Shown here: positions 36,954 to 46,654 of the stretch, one piece after another
How positions within the stretch are numbered: the first letter of the stretch is position 1
Layout: each line of letters opens with the position of its first letter
Assembly (NCBI RefSeq): GCF_014196795.1
Contig: NZ_JACIEJ010000005.1
Location: 1-64,000 of the forward strand
Reading direction: 5' to 3'
DNA: 64,000 bases
Source of the DNA: Sagittula marina
GTDB lineage: Bacteria; Pseudomonadota; Alphaproteobacteria; Rhodobacterales; Rhodobacteraceae
Translations under genes and position numbers: made by a program
The notes under the pieces: generated by a model
The model's input: the letters and a program-made list of their open reading frames with translations, nothing else
Database searches by the model: none
What the model was told of the DNA's origin: nothing

Positions 36954-37838
36954 ATGACCTGGCAAACCGTGCAGACCTGGGCGACGCATTTGCATCCTGA
37001 CAAATGGTCGGGGGCGCTCATCCTCCTTGCGCTTTTCATTCTTGCCGGGCTGGTGCTGTCGCATCTTCTCAAGCGGACGATCCGTCTGGTCGTGGCGCGC
37101 GATCACGACAATCGCCTTGACCGCATGTCCATCGCGTTTCTCTCGAAGGTGGCGAGCGCCTTTGTCTGGATCATGATCCTGATGCTCTACGCGCACATGA
37201 TTCCGGCGCTGGACAAGGTCGCCACCGCGCTTCTGGCAAGCGTTTCGGTCGCGTCGGTGGTCTTTGGCCTTGCCGCGCAATCGACCTTGTCAAACTTCGT
37301 GGCGGGCTTCAGCCTGATCTTCTACCGGCCGTTCCGCCTTGGCGACAAGTTGCAGATCAACGCGCCGACCGGCGTCGAAACCGGCATCGTCGAGGACGTG
37401 TCGCTGGGCTACACGATGCTGAAGACCTACGACAACCGCCGGGTCATCATCTCGAACTCCTCGATTTCAAGCATGACGATGATCAACCTGTCGGCGCGTG
37501 AACCGCGGACGATGGCGGTCGTTCCGATCTCGGTGGGCTACGAGTCTGACATCGACAGGGCGCGGGCGCTGATCCTCGAGGTCGCGTCCGGCCTGCCGCA
37601 GGTCGAAGAGGTCGTCGGCTGTCCGGTGACCAATCTGGGCGCGTCGAGCGTGGATTTCAGCCTGCGCGTCTGGTGCGCCGATTCCGGCGTTGCGGCGGGT
37701 GTGAAGAACGAGGTGCTCGAAGCTGTGAAAAAGCGCTTCGACGCGGCGGGGATCGAGATCCCCTACGCCTATCAGAACGTCCTGATCAAGGAGGTGCCAG
37801 AGGCGCTGCACCGGGACGACCGCGCCGACGGGGATTGA
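36954..37838 (+). CDS. MscS-family small-conductance mechanosensitive channel
   Basis: The 294-residue protein has three hydrophobic segments (about 20-43, 63-83, 87-115). The third contains the pore helix SVASVVFGLAAQSTLSNFVAG, typical of MscS. The cytoplasmic beta domain follows (GDKLQIN, ISNSSISSMTMINLS). It lets ions out on osmotic downshift. I choose the ATG at 36954 (AGGAA six bases upstream) over the GTG at 36936. It is a solitary gene. Confidence 0.92.
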   Translation: MTWQTVQTWATHLHPDKWSGALILLALFILAGLVLSHLLKRTIRLVVARDHDNRLDRMSIAFLSKVASAFVWIMILMLYAHMIPALDKVATALLASVSVASVVFGLAAQSTLSNFVAGFSLIFYRPFRLGDKLQINAPTGVETGIVEDVSLGYTMLKTYDNRRVIISNSSISSMTMINLSAREPRTMAVVPISVGYESDIDRARALILEVASGLPQVEEVVGCPVTNLGASSVDFSLRVWCADSGVAAGVKNEVLEAVKKRFDAAGIEIPYAYQNVLIKEVPEALHRDDRADGD

Positions 37839-38240
37839 TCGGCGGATTTCCTATGACGGTGCAAAGGCCCCTGCAGCGTCTGGATCAGGCCGCGAGCAGT
37901 GCGACGAGCGGCATCGGCATCGCTGGAATTGGCTCGGGAACGGCGGTCTGCGTGGTTGCCGGAGGGTGTGCAGGTCCGCGGCTGAACCTTTCATCAATGT
38001 AAGGTCGCGGACAAGACCACTGCAAACGGGTCAGGCAGAAAGGTTCTATCGAAGCAACCCGCGCCAAAGGCCCCACATGCTGACACTCTGCCTGAAATAT
38101 CTGACCGAGAGGATCGTCCCTGCGCTGATCGCCCCGCGTCACGAAGCAATCAGGGTGCCGGTTCGGTCGCCCGCCGCGCGGCTTGGCCCCAAAGCGGCCC
38201 TTCACGGACGGCCCTGCAAGACATCTGAAAGGACACCCTC
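37839..38240. other. 402-base gap without gene
   Basis: I see no supportable gene. A minus-strand frame ending near 37885 (VPEPIPAMPM then PLVALLAA) superficially resembles a C-terminal sorting motif but has no transmembrane segment plus basic tail and no start signal. GAAAGGACACCCTC before 38241 is the ribosome site of the next gene. Confidence 0.5.
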
Positions 38241-38648
38241 ATGAAACATCCCCTGCTTCCGCTGTTGACGGCCCTGTGCCTGTCGGCCCCGATGCTCGCC
38301 TCGGCGCAACCGCTGGACTGCCCCGCGCCTGCGCCCGTGTTCACCGCGGCTGACGCGGAGCCTTTTGACCTGTCACAGCTTGCGCAAACGGTGGGACAAG
38401 CCGAGCTGGACGGCACATCACTGCGCAAGGTCGCCGAAGATATCCGCGCGGACTATCCCGAGGCCAAGGATGCAGATGTCGCCGATATCATGATCACGGC
38501 CTTTTGCACCTATCTCAACACCGATGCGCCGAAGGATCACCGCAGCGAGTCGAATGTGCGCGCCTTCGAGAGCGAGGTGTATGACGCGGTCTTTGGTGGT
38601 GCGCCGGACCAGTCCTATGAAAAGCAGGGGTGGCTTTACGGAAACTGA
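38241..38648 (+). CDS. small exported hypothetical protein
   Basis: The 135-residue protein has a good signal peptide (MKHPLLPLLTALCLSAPMLASAQ) and a mature part of about 110 residues with two cysteines (DCPAPAP and TAFCTYLN) that may form a disulfide, and is helical and acidic. It is probably periplasmic. I do not recognise the family. It is a single gene with its own terminator. Confidence 0.7.
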   Translation: MKHPLLPLLTALCLSAPMLASAQPLDCPAPAPVFTAADAEPFDLSQLAQTVGQAELDGTSLRKVAEDIRADYPEAKDADVADIMITAFCTYLNTDAPKDHRSESNVRAFESEVYDAVFGGAPDQSYEKQGWLYGN

Positions 38649-38674
38649 CCGGTCCCCAGCCCCGAATGCGAGAG

Positions 38675-38701
38675 CCCGTCACCCTTGGTGGCGGGTTTTT
38701 T
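38675..38701 (+). terminator. rho-independent terminator
   Basis: CCCGTCACC at 38675-38683 pairs with GGTGGCGGG at 38687-38695 (one G-T pair), loop CTT, followed by six T. It lies 26 bases after the stop of the exported protein. Confidence 0.9.
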
Positions 38702-38824
38702 CGTATTATTCATAACGGTTTGGAGAATATGTCGTGGATGTAAGGTTGCCGAAAGTCTGGTGACGAAGTGGCTCCCTAGATGTTGTTCAACGGCAGCACC
38801 CGCTGCGCGAAAGGGACGACGGAC

Positions 38825-39958
38825 ATGGCCTCAACCGAACTCAACGCACTGGTCTTGCAGGGGGGCGGAGCGCTTGGCGCCTATCAGGCCGGCACCTTCT
38901 CGGCCTTGGACGAGGCCGGTTTCGACTTTGACTGGATCGCCGGCATTTCGATCGGGGCGATCAACGCCGCGCTCATCTGCGGCAACCGCAAGGAAGACCG
39001 CGTTGCCGCGCTTGAAGCGTTCTGGGACAGGATCACCTCGAACACGCCACAATCGTTTGGTTTCTGGACCGCTTCCGCGCGCCGCGCCTTTTCGGAATTC
39101 GCCGCCGCCGAGGTGTCGATGATCGGCGCTCCGGGCTTTTTCAGGCCGCGGATGCCCGTCGCGTTCTGGCCCTTCGCTCCCGCGCCGGCGCTGAGCCTGT
39201 ATGACACCACCCCGCTTGAGGCGACGCTGAACGACTTGGTGGACTTCGACCTGCTGAACGCGACCGGCCCACGGCTTTGCGTCGGGGCGACGGACGTGGA
39301 GACCGGGAACTTCACATATTTCGACAGCCGCGACACGCGGATCGACGCGCGCCACATCATGGCCAGCGGTGCCTTGCCGCCGGGCTTTCCTCCGGTGGAG
39401 ATCGACGGTCGTTTCTACTGGGACGGTGGTCTCGTGTCGAACACGCCTCTGCAATACGTCATGGAGCGGGCCGAGGGCGACGCGCCGCTGTGCATTTTCC
39501 AGGTCGATCTGTTCAATGCGCGCGGCGGGCTTCCGGTCGATGTGATCGACGTGCAGCAGCGCCAGAAGGACATCCAGTATTCCAGCCGCACGCGCCTGAC
39601 CACGGACCGTTACCGCCAGCTGCACGCGTTGCAGGCGGCGGCAGAGCGGCTGGCGGCGAAATTGCCCGACACGCTCAAGGACGATCCTGATCTGGCGCTT
39701 CTGCGCGAGGCCGGGCCGTCATGTCCCGTGACGCTGGTGCATCTGATCCACCGCAAGCAGGGCTTTGAGGGGGGCACCAAAGATTACGAATTCTCGCGCC
39801 AGTCGATGACGGACCACTGGGCGGCGGGGCGCGGCGACGTCACCCGCACGCTGACACACGAAACCTGGACATCCCGCTGCGTGGGCGCTGACGGCCTGCA
39901 CGTCTTTGACCTTGGCACATCGGAAAACCTGAAGGACCCTGACCATGAACGCCTCTGA
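38825..39958 (+). CDS. patatin-like phospholipase family protein
   Basis: The 377-residue protein has the glycine-rich oxyanion motif [13 protein letters not shown], the nucleophile S42 in GISIG and the catalytic D200 in DGGLVSNTP, so the Ser-Asp dyad is intact. The start at 38825 is preceded by GGGACGACGGAC; an ATG at 38780 is possible. It shares a transcript with acetoacetate decarboxylase (14-base overlap) and bdhA. In such clusters the patatin protein may act on polyhydroxybutyrate granules or on lipid, feeding the ketone-body genes; that is inference. Confidence 0.88.
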   Translation: MASTELNALVLQGGGALGAYQAGTFSALDEAGFDFDWIAGISIGAINAALICGNRKEDRVAALEAFWDRITSNTPQSFGFWTASARRAFSEFAAAEVSMIGAPGFFRPRMPVAFWPFAPAPALSLYDTTPLEATLNDLVDFDLLNATGPRLCVGATDVETGNFTYFDSRDTRIDARHIMASGALPPGFPPVEIDGRFYWDGGLVSNTPLQYVMERAEGDAPLCIFQVDLFNARGGLPVDVIDVQQRQKDIQYSSRTRLTTDRYRQLHALQAAAERLAAKLPDTLKDDPDLALLREAGPSCPVTLVHLIHRKQGFEGGTKDYEFSRQSMTDHWAAGRGDVTRTLTHETWTSRCVGADGLHVFDLGTSENLKDPDHERL

Positions 39959-40691
39959 TCTTCTCGCAAACGCCTTTGCCATGCCTGTCACCAGCCCGTC
40001 CTATCCCAAGGGGCCGTACCGCTTCGTCAATCGCGAGTTCCTGACCATCACCTACCGCACCGACATGGAGGCCCTGCGCCGCGTGGTGCCCGAGCCGCTG
40101 GAGATCCCGGAGCCGCTGGTGAAATACGAATTCATCCGGATGCCCGACAGCACCGGTTTCGGGGATTACACCGAAAGCGGCCAGGTCATCCCGGTGACGC
40201 TGGACGGCGTCGCGGGCGGCTATGTGCATTCGATGTTCCTGAACGACGATGCGCCCATCGCCGGGGGGCGCGAGATCTGGGGTTTCCCGAAGAAGCTCGC
40301 CGATCCGGCGCTTCGGGTCGAGAAAGACACGCTGGTGGGCACGCTGGACGTGGGCTCCGTCCGGGTTGCGACGGGGACGATGGGCTACAAGCATCGCGCG
40401 CTCGACCACGACGCGGTGCTCAAGGGCTTCGAGGCGCCGAACTTCATGCTGAAGGTCATCCCGCACGTCGATTGCACACCACGGATTTGCGAACTGGTCC
40501 GCTACTACACCAAGGACGTGACCCTCAAGGGCGCCTGGGAAGGTCCCGCGGGTCTTGAACTTCACCAGCACGCGCTGGCCCCGGTGGCCGAGCTGCCTGT
40601 GCGGGAGGTCGTGTCGGCCGTGCACCTGATGACCGACCTGACGCTTGGTCTGGGCGAGGTCGTCCACGACTACCTGCCAGCGAAAGGATAA
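39945..40691 (+). CDS. adc: acetoacetate decarboxylase
   Basis: The 248-residue protein converts acetoacetate to acetone and CO2. The Schiff-base lysine is K116 and its neighbour K117 ([11 protein letters not shown]), which matches the clostridial Adc pair. Length is normal. It overlaps the patatin gene by 14 bases and is followed after 6 bases by a cytochrome b561 gene. The product of bdhA two genes downstream is acetoacetate, so the cluster handles 3-hydroxybutyrate. Family members exist that act on other beta-keto acids. Confidence 0.92.
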   Translation: MNASDLLANAFAMPVTSPSYPKGPYRFVNREFLTITYRTDMEALRRVVPEPLEIPEPLVKYEFIRMPDSTGFGDYTESGQVIPVTLDGVAGGYVHSMFLNDDAPIAGGREIWGFPKKLADPALRVEKDTLVGTLDVGSVRVATGTMGYKHRALDHDAVLKGFEAPNFMLKVIPHVDCTPRICELVRYYTKDVTLKGAWEGPAGLELHQHALAPVAELPVREVVSAVHLMTDLTLGLGEVVHDYLPAKG

Positions 40692-40697
40692 GCGACC

Positions 40698-41336
40698 ATG
40701 CCTGCCGCAGCCCCTTCCACCGCGACGCCCCGCACGTCCCGCCACACGCGGACCACGCGACTGGTCCATGCCGGGTTGGCGCTTGCCGTCGTGACGCAAC
40801 TTCTGGTCAGCCTCGTGATGGAACCTGCAGAGGACGGCCATGCCGGGAACCTCTGGTACGAGATCCACGAATACGGCGGCCTCGCCGCCTTTGCCCTGAT
40901 CGTGCTGTTCTGGATCGTCCTGACGGCCCGCAAGCGTGGCACGCCGGGCGGCCTCTTGTTCCCGTGGTTTTCGGGTCCAAGGCGCGCGGCGCTCTGGTCC
41001 GACATCAAGCACCATGCCGCGACACTGCGCCAGATGCGCCTGCCGCCCCATGACGACGCCAGCCCGCTGGCCAGCGCCGTGCATGGGCTGGGCATCCTGC
41101 TGATCAGCGCGATGGCCGCCACCGGCACGGTCTTCTACTTTTTCGGCGGCGGCGACGCGCACACCGGCGGTCTGGCAGGCGTCATGCTGGAGATCCACAA
41201 AGCGCTGGCGAACCTCGCCTGGGCCTACCTGATCGGCCACGCGGGCCTCGCCGTCCTCCAGCACATCTTCACCGATTTCAACCTGCGCGAGATGTGGTCC
41301 CTCCACACCGCGACCAAGAAGGAAACCAGCAAATGA
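40698..41336 (+). CDS. cytochrome b561-family membrane protein
   Basis: The 212-residue protein has four membrane segments (about 20-42, 58-75, 118-140, 165-187) and candidate heme histidines [20 protein letters not shown] and [15 protein letters not shown]. This is the bacterial cytochrome b561 layout. It may pass electrons between the quinone pool and the periplasm. Its place between adc and bdhA is odd. It overlaps bdhA by four bases. Confidence 0.85.
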   Translation: MPAAAPSTATPRTSRHTRTTRLVHAGLALAVVTQLLVSLVMEPAEDGHAGNLWYEIHEYGGLAAFALIVLFWIVLTARKRGTPGGLLFPWFSGPRRAALWSDIKHHAATLRQMRLPPHDDASPLASAVHGLGILLISAMAATGTVFYFFGGGDAHTGGLAGVMLEIHKALANLAWAYLIGHAGLAVLQHIFTDFNLREMWSLHTATKKETSK

Positions 41337-42115
41337 ACCTCAAGGATAAAGTCTGCATCATCACCGGCGCGGCAAGTGGCATCGGCCTTGGCATCGCGAA
41401 ACGCTACGTCGCCGACGGCGCCAAGGTCGTCATCGCCGACCTGAAACTCGACGCGGCGCAAAAGACCGCCGACGCGCTGACCGCCGACGGCCCGGGCGAG
41501 GCGATGGCCGTCGAGATGGACGTCACCGACGAGGATATGGTCAACGCCGGTGTGGCCAAGGTCATCGATACATGGGGCCAGATCGACGTGCTGGTGTCGA
41601 ACGCCGGTGTGCAGATCGTGCACCCGATCGAGGATTTTCCCTTCGACCAATGGAAAAAGCTGCTGTCGATCCATCTCGACGGGGCCTTCCTGACCTCCAA
41701 GGCGGTGATGCCGCATATGCAAAAGGCCGGGTCCGGGTCGATCATCTTCATGGGCTCCGTCCACTCCAAGGAAGCGAGCGCCCTGAAGTCCGCCTACGTG
41801 ACGGCAAAGCACGGTCTGCTGGGGCTGGCCCGCGTCATTTCCAAGGAAGGCGCAAAGCACGGCATCCGCGCCAACGTGATCTGCCCCGGCTTCGTGAAGA
41901 CCCCGCTGGTGGAAAAGCAGATCCCGGAACAGGCGCGTGACCTTGGCATCTCCGAAGAGGAGGTCGTGAACAAGGTCATGCTGGGCGAGACCGTCGACCA
42001 GGAATTCACCACCATCGAGGACGTGGCCGAAGTGGCGCATGTCTTCGCTGCCTTCCCGACCAACGCGCTGACCGGCCAGTCGCTGGTGGTCAGCCACGGC
42101 TGGTACATGAACTGA
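41333..42115 (+). CDS. bdhA: 3-hydroxybutyrate dehydrogenase
   Basis: The 260-residue SDR oxidises 3-hydroxybutyrate to acetoacetate with NAD. It has [29 protein letters not shown], the catalytic YVTAKHG, and the length and ending ([17 protein letters not shown]) of BdhA. It starts inside the cytochrome b561 stop. The next genes follow on the same strand after 25 bases. Confidence 0.93.
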   Translation: MNLKDKVCIITGAASGIGLGIAKRYVADGAKVVIADLKLDAAQKTADALTADGPGEAMAVEMDVTDEDMVNAGVAKVIDTWGQIDVLVSNAGVQIVHPIEDFPFDQWKKLLSIHLDGAFLTSKAVMPHMQKAGSGSIIFMGSVHSKEASALKSAYVTAKHGLLGLARVISKEGAKHGIRANVICPGFVKTPLVEKQIPEQARDLGISEEEVVNKVMLGETVDQEFTTIEDVAEVAHVFAAFPTNALTGQSLVVSHGWYMN

Positions 42116-42140
42116 GACCCTCGGGAACAGGAGACCGACA

Positions 42141-42410
42141 ATGGAAAAAGATCCCCTTCACGACCGCCTTGCAGCGCTCGGACGCAAGATCCACGCGGCG
42201 GAGCAGAAGCTTCGCGACCACGCGCATCTGTACCATGACCAAGCGCATCTGACGTCAAAAGAGCTCAAGGAGCGGTACGCGCGGTTGCAGGCCCGTCTGG
42301 ACGACGAGGCCGCCGATGACGAGGCCCACGGCCATCACGTGACCGACCTCGAACGCTCGGTGCGGCAGTGGCTCGACAGCTTCGACACCTCGCACACCGC
42401 ATCCAACTGA
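42141..42410 (+). CDS. small coiled-coil hypothetical protein
   Basis: The 89-residue protein is highly charged and helical, rich in His, with heptad-like hydrophobics (LAALGRKIHAAEQKLRDH) and no membrane segment. A GGAGACCGAC element precedes the ATG. I do not recognise the family. It heads the group of small stress-type genes (42141-43112). Confidence 0.7.
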   Translation: MEKDPLHDRLAALGRKIHAAEQKLRDHAHLYHDQAHLTSKELKERYARLQARLDDEAADDEAHGHHVTDLERSVRQWLDSFDTSHTASN

Positions 42411-42441
42411 CAACCCCACAAGTTTTGAAAAGGAGACCGTC

Positions 42442-42966
42442 ATGTCCGAACTGATCGTCATCGGGTACGAAACGCCCGACAAGGCAGAAGAGGCCCGCGC
42501 CGACCTCATGAAGATGGCCGGGGAATACCTGGTCGATGTGGCCGACGCGGTTGTCGCCGTCGCGGACGCAGAAGGGAACGTCAAGCTCAACCAGATGGTC
42601 AACATGTGGACGGCCGGGGCGACCGGCGGAGCGTTCTGGGGCCTGCTGGTGGGGATGATCTTCTTCAACCCGCTTCTTGGTGTCGCCGTCGGCGCCGGGG
42701 CAGGGGCTTTGTCGGGCGCGCTGACCGATTACGGCATCAACGACGACTTCATGAAAGAGGTTGGCGGCGTTCTGCAACCGGGGCAGGCTGCGCTGTTCAT
42801 GATGGTGCGGACCAATGCCTCCGACAGGGTGATCGAGCGGCTGGGCGAACACGGCGGGCGCGTGTTGCGCACCAACCTCGACACCGATGCCGAAAACCAT
42901 CTGCGGCGCGCCTTTGACGAAGCACACAAGGCTGAGGTCGGCGCAACCGCGCCGGAGCAGGCATGA
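42442..42966 (+). CDS. DUF1269-family membrane-associated protein
   Basis: The 174-residue protein begins MSELIVIGYETPDKAEEA and has a glycine-rich hydrophobic hairpin (TAGATGGAFWGLLVGMIFFNPLLGVAVGAGAGALSGALTDYG, in blocks) typical of DUF1269. These proteins are often in acid- or osmotic-stress operons. An AAAAGGAGACC ribosome site precedes it. Its stop overlaps the next small gene as ATGA. Confidence 0.88.
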   Translation: MSELIVIGYETPDKAEEARADLMKMAGEYLVDVADAVVAVADAEGNVKLNQMVNMWTAGATGGAFWGLLVGMIFFNPLLGVAVGAGAGALSGALTDYGINDDFMKEVGGVLQPGQAALFMMVRTNASDRVIERLGEHGGRVLRTNLDTDAENHLRRAFDEAHKAEVGATAPEQA

Positions 42967-43112
42967 CGTCCGTTGTGTTCGTCCAGCCGCTGCTGGCACT
43001 GATCGCGGGGGTTCTGATCCTGATCGTTCCGCGGCTCCTCAACTACGTGATCGCCGGCTACCTGATCCTGTTCGGATTGGCCGGATTGTTCCCGCATCTC
43101 TTCGGCGCCTGA
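42963..43112 (+). CDS. DUF3096-like 49-residue membrane protein
   Basis: The 49-residue ORF begins at the ATG that overlaps the DUF1269 stop and ends at the TGA at 43110-43112. It is two hydrophobic helices (PLLALIAGVLILIVPRLLNY and VIAGYLILFGLAGL), as in the DUF3096 family. Tight coupling and the family pattern support it despite its size. Confidence 0.85.
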   Translation: MTSVVFVQPLLALIAGVLILIVPRLLNYVIAGYLILFGLAGLFPHLFGA

Positions 43113-43175
43113 GCGCCAACATACTCGGCGACGGACACCACCATCGGGGTCCGTCGCGATCTGGCAGGGGCCACC

Positions 43176-44180
43176 ATGAAACACCTGAAACTGATCATTC
43201 TTGCTGTTGCCGTCGTCGCCGTCGGGGGCGGGCTTTGGCTTTGGTGGCAGCATGAGCGCATCCACCCCTCGACCGATGACGCCTACCTCAAGGCCAATGT
43301 GCTGACCATCGCCCCGCAGGTCGGTGGCGCGATCGAAACCGTTGCGGTCATCGAGAACCAGCATGTCGCGGCCGGTGATGTGCTGTTCGGGATCGACACG
43401 ACCGATCTGGAGCAGCAGGTTCAGGCCGCTCAGGCCAGTTATGAGGCTGCGATGCAGCAAACCAGCGCGGCGATCACCGACCTGTCTTCGGTTTCGGCCC
43501 AGGTCGACAGCGCGCAGGCGGCGCTCAAGGATGCGCAGGACAGCTTTGACCGGACGGCGACGCTGTTCCAGAAGGGCGATGTGGCGCAGGCGGCGCTGGA
43601 TCAGGCCACCTCCGCGCGCGATCAGGCCAAGGCCGCGCTCGACAGCGCGCAATCCGCGCTGGCGTCGGCCCGTGAACGCGCCGGACAGGCAGGCGATGAC
43701 AACCCGGCGGTGCGCGCGGCCAAGGCGCAGTTGACCCTGGCGCAGACCAACCTCGCGCGGGCCGAAGTGACGGCCCCGGTCTCGGGCTGGGTGTCGAACC
43801 TCGATCTGAGGCCCGGCGCGCTGGTCGCACCGAACATGCCGCTTTTCTCGCTGGTCGAGGACGGGGATTGGTGGATCGACGCGAATTTCAAGGAAACCGA
43901 CCTGGCGCGCCTGCGTCCCGGCCAGCCTGTGGCGGTCGACATCGACATGTATCCGGGCCTGACGCTGGACGGCACGGTTCAGAGCCTCGGTGCCGGGTCC
44001 GGCGCGGTGTTTTCCCTGCTGCCGCCGCAGAACGCCAGCGGCAACTGGGTCAAGGTCACACAGCGCTTTCCCGTGCGGATCGCCCTCGACACCCGGCCTG
44101 ACGATCCCGCCCTGCAGCTGCGCGTCGGCGCGAGCACCAGCGTGACTGTCGATACCTCCGGTCTGGACACCGCGAAATGA
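43176..44180 (+). CDS. HlyD/EmrA-type membrane-fusion protein
   Basis: The 334-residue protein has one N-terminal membrane anchor (about 5-24), the lipoyl-like half STDDAYLKANVLTIAPQVGGAIETVAV, a long coiled coil (about 80-180, rich in Ala and Gln), and VDIDMYPGLTLDGTVQS near the C terminus. It is the periplasmic adaptor of an EmrAB-type multidrug pump. The exporter gene follows with an ATGA overlap. Confidence 0.92.
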   Translation: MKHLKLIILAVAVVAVGGGLWLWWQHERIHPSTDDAYLKANVLTIAPQVGGAIETVAVIENQHVAAGDVLFGIDTTDLEQQVQAAQASYEAAMQQTSAAITDLSSVSAQVDSAQAALKDAQDSFDRTATLFQKGDVAQAALDQATSARDQAKAALDSAQSALASARERAGQAGDDNPAVRAAKAQLTLAQTNLARAEVTAPVSGWVSNLDLRPGALVAPNMPLFSLVEDGDWWIDANFKETDLARLRPGQPVAVDIDMYPGLTLDGTVQSLGAGSGAVFSLLPPQNASGNWVKVTQRFPVRIALDTRPDDPALQLRVGASTSVTVDTSGLDTAK

Positions 44181-45718
44181 GTGCCGCAGCTGTTTCGGAA
44201 GGGGCCTCCGGCGCGGGCGCGGTGCGCTGGACCATCGTTCTGGCCGTGGTGCTGACGGCTGTGCTGGAGGTGCTCGACAGCACCATCGTCAACGTCGCGT
44301 TGCCGCAGATCCAGGCGGCCTTCGGCATCACAAACGACCAGACGGTCTGGATTCTGACAAGCTACATCGTCGCCTCGGTCGTGGTCATGCCGCTGACCGG
44401 CTTTTTCGTCCGCAGGTTCGGGCGGCGGCGGCTGATCATCACGGCCATCGTGGGGTTTGCAACCTTCTCGGCGCTTTGCGGGCTGTCCTGGAGCGTCGAG
44501 ATCATGGTCGCCTGCCGTCTGGGTCAGGGCATCTTCGGCGCCTTCCTCATCCCGCTTTCGCAATCCATCCTGTTCGACAGCTTTCCCAAGGAAAAGCGCG
44601 GCCAGGCCATGGCTTTCTTCGGTCTTGGCGTCGTGGTGGCGCCGGTGCTCGGCCCGACGCTGGGCGCGTTGCTAACCGAGTATTTCTCGTGGCGTGCGGT
44701 GTTTTACGTCAACCTGCCCATCGCGGCCTTCGCGCTGACGATGATGACCGGGGAGCTGAAGTCCGAGGACACCAAGCGGATCACCGTGGACTGGGTCGGG
44801 CTGTCGCTGATGGTGGGGGCCATCGCGTCGCTGCAGCTGATGCTTGACCTCGGGGAAAGCCGTGACTGGTTCGCCTCGAAGCTGATACAGGTCGCCGCGA
44901 TCACCCTCGTCGCCTGTGCGGTGAGCTTCGTCCTGCGCGGGCGTGGCAAGCGCGACAACATCATCGACTTCTCGCTGTTCCGCGACCGCAGTTTTGCCGG
45001 GGCGAACGTGGCCATTCTGGGCTTTGGCGTGGCGATGTTCGGCTCCATCGCGATCCTGCCGCTGTTTGTGCAGGGCCTGCTGGGCTATCCGGTGCTGGAT
45101 GCGGGGAGGCTGTTTATTCCGCGCGGGATCGCGGCGGGCTTTTCGATGGTGCTGACGGGATCGGTGCTGGTCACGCGTTTCGATCCGCGAAAGCTGTTGG
45201 TTGTGGGGCTGATCCTGACGGGATCGGGCAACATCCTTTTGGGTCTGCTCAACCTCGATGCGGGTTTCTGGAACCTGGCGTGGCCCGGCGTGGTGTCGGG
45301 ACTTGGCATGGGGTTGTTCTTTGTGCCGATGTCGACGCTGGCCTTTCAGAACATCGGCCCGGACCGGCAGGACGAAGCCTCGGGCATCTACGGCGTGACA
45401 CGTTCGCTCGGCTCGTCGGTGGGGATCGCGCTGGTGGGCTGGCAGGTCGCCAGCCGGTTGCAGTTCCACTATGCCACGCTGGCGTCAGGCATCACGCCTT
45501 TCGATGCCGCGGCGCGGGCCTGGCTGGCACCGCTGAACCTCGACCCTGCCTCGTCCGAAGGGGCCGCGCAGATCGCCGCGCAGATCCAGCAGCAGGCCAG
45601 CCTGCTGGCGTTTCAGGATGCCTTCTGGCTGACCGGGGTGGCGGCCTTTGCGATGCTGCCGGTGGTGTTGATCCTGCAACGCCCCAATCCGCAGGCAGCG
45701 CCGGTGGCGGCGCACTGA
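44177..45718 (+). CDS. DHA2-family multidrug exporter (EmrB type)
   Basis: The 513-residue major facilitator has about fourteen hydrophobic segments. Family signatures are LDSTIVNVALPQI in helix 1, WILTSYIVASVVVMPLTGFF and RLGQGIFGAF. It exports hydrophobic drugs or detergents by proton antiport. It converges on cyoD with a 4-base gap. Confidence 0.94.
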   Translation: MSAAAVSEGASGAGAVRWTIVLAVVLTAVLEVLDSTIVNVALPQIQAAFGITNDQTVWILTSYIVASVVVMPLTGFFVRRFGRRRLIITAIVGFATFSALCGLSWSVEIMVACRLGQGIFGAFLIPLSQSILFDSFPKEKRGQAMAFFGLGVVVAPVLGPTLGALLTEYFSWRAVFYVNLPIAAFALTMMTGELKSEDTKRITVDWVGLSLMVGAIASLQLMLDLGESRDWFASKLIQVAAITLVACAVSFVLRGRGKRDNIIDFSLFRDRSFAGANVAILGFGVAMFGSIAILPLFVQGLLGYPVLDAGRLFIPRGIAAGFSMVLTGSVLVTRFDPRKLLVVGLILTGSGNILLGLLNLDAGFWNLAWPGVVSGLGMGLFFVPMSTLAFQNIGPDRQDEASGIYGVTRSLGSSVGIALVGWQVASRLQFHYATLASGITPFDAAARAWLAPLNLDPASSEGAAQIAAQIQQQASLLAFQDAFWLTGVAAFAMLPVVLILQRPNPQAAPVAAH

Positions 45719-45722
45719 GGCG

Positions 45723-46028
45723 TTACATCCGGGTCGCGAGGTTTCCCATGATCCAGAGCGTGCCGATCGCCATGATGGCCAGCAGCAGAACGGTGAACAG
45801 GATCAGTTGCAGGTCCTCGCGCTTTTGGCGGGACAGGTCGATGTGCAGGAAAAAGCGCAGGTGCACGACAATCTGCGCCACGGCCAGCACCGCAATCGTG
45901 ATCGCCAGCGCGCGCCCTTCCATCAGTGCCCAATGTACCAGTGCGAAGGGCACCAGCGTCAGCGTCAGGGCAAGACCGAAGCCCGCCAGATAGAACCGGG
46001 CCTCTTTGCTGTGGTCAGGATCGGTCAT
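45723..46028 (-). CDS. cyoD: CyoD, cytochrome bo3 quinol oxidase subunit IV
   Basis: The 101-residue protein has three hydrophobic segments and the subunit IV pattern ITIAVLAVAQIVVHLRFFLHID. The ATG at 46028 is chosen over the longer frame to 46184, which lies inside cyoC. It overlaps cyoC by four bases (ATGA). It is the last gene of the minus-strand unit. Confidence 0.93.
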   Translation of the reverse strand: MTDPDHSKEARFYLAGFGLALTLTLVPFALVHWALMEGRALAITIAVLAVAQIVVHLRFFLHIDLSRQKREDLQLILFTVLLLAIMAIGTLWIMGNLATRM

Positions 46029-46654
46029 GGCATCAGCCCTCCGAGATAGACGATGGAAAAGATCGCGACCCAGATCAGGTCGAGGAAGTGCCAGAAGAGG
46101 CCGAGCCGCAAGAGCCGCGTCTTGACCACCGGGATCAGACCGAGTGTCGCCATCTGCGCCAGCATCACCATGAGCCACAGGCAACCCACGGCGACGTGCA
46201 GCCCGTGCAGCGGCACAAGGCCCCAGAAGGCCGACCAGTAGCCGCTGTGCTGGGGCACCGCGCCGGCCTCGATCATGTGGGCGAAGTCCCGCAGCTCCAG
46301 CGAGAGGAACACCAGCCCAAGCAGCAACGACACCCCCAGCCAGCGGGCAATCGCCGCCCGCCCGCGTTCGTGCCGCATCGCCAGCGTGGCAAAGCCGAAG
46401 GTCAGGCTGCTGGTGAGCAGGATCATTGTCTGGGCAAAGATGCTGGCCAGGTCAAAGGCATCCTCCGGCCCGGGGCCACCTGCCATGCCCATCGGGTTGG
46501 CGACCGTCAGATAGGACGCAAAGACCAGTCCGAAGATCACCAGATCGCTCATCAAAAAGATCCAGAAGCCGAAAACGATGGTCTCGGCGCCCTCATGGGC
46601 TTCGCCGTGATGGTCCCCGAGGTTGAGGCCGGGGTGGAGGTTGGATGTGCTCAT
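46025..46654 (-). CDS. cyoC: CyoC, cytochrome bo3 quinol oxidase subunit III
   Basis: The 209-residue protein has five hydrophobic segments and the subunit III pattern TIVFGFWIFLMSDLVIFGLVFASY, WLGVSLLLGLVFLSLELRDF, and GLVPLHGLHVAVGC. The ATG at 46654 overlaps the cyoB stop. Longer in-frame sequence lies inside cyoB and is rejected. Confidence 0.95.
   Translation of the reverse strand: MSTSNLHPGLNLGDHHGEAHEGAETIVFGFWIFLMSDLVIFGLVFASYLTVANPMGMAGGPGPEDAFDLASIFAQTMILLTSSLTFGFATLAMRHERGRAAIARWLGVSLLLGLVFLSLELRDFAHMIEAGAVPQHSGYWSAFWGLVPLHGLHVAVGCLWLMVMLAQMATLGLIPVVKTRLLRLGLFWHFLDLIWVAIFSIVYLGGLMP

Noticed and set aside
37885-38205. Minus-strand frame ending with a VPEP-like stretch, considered as PEP-CTERM protein
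   Set aside because: The motif is at the very end without the transmembrane helix and Arg-rich tail that define the signal, and there is no start signal.
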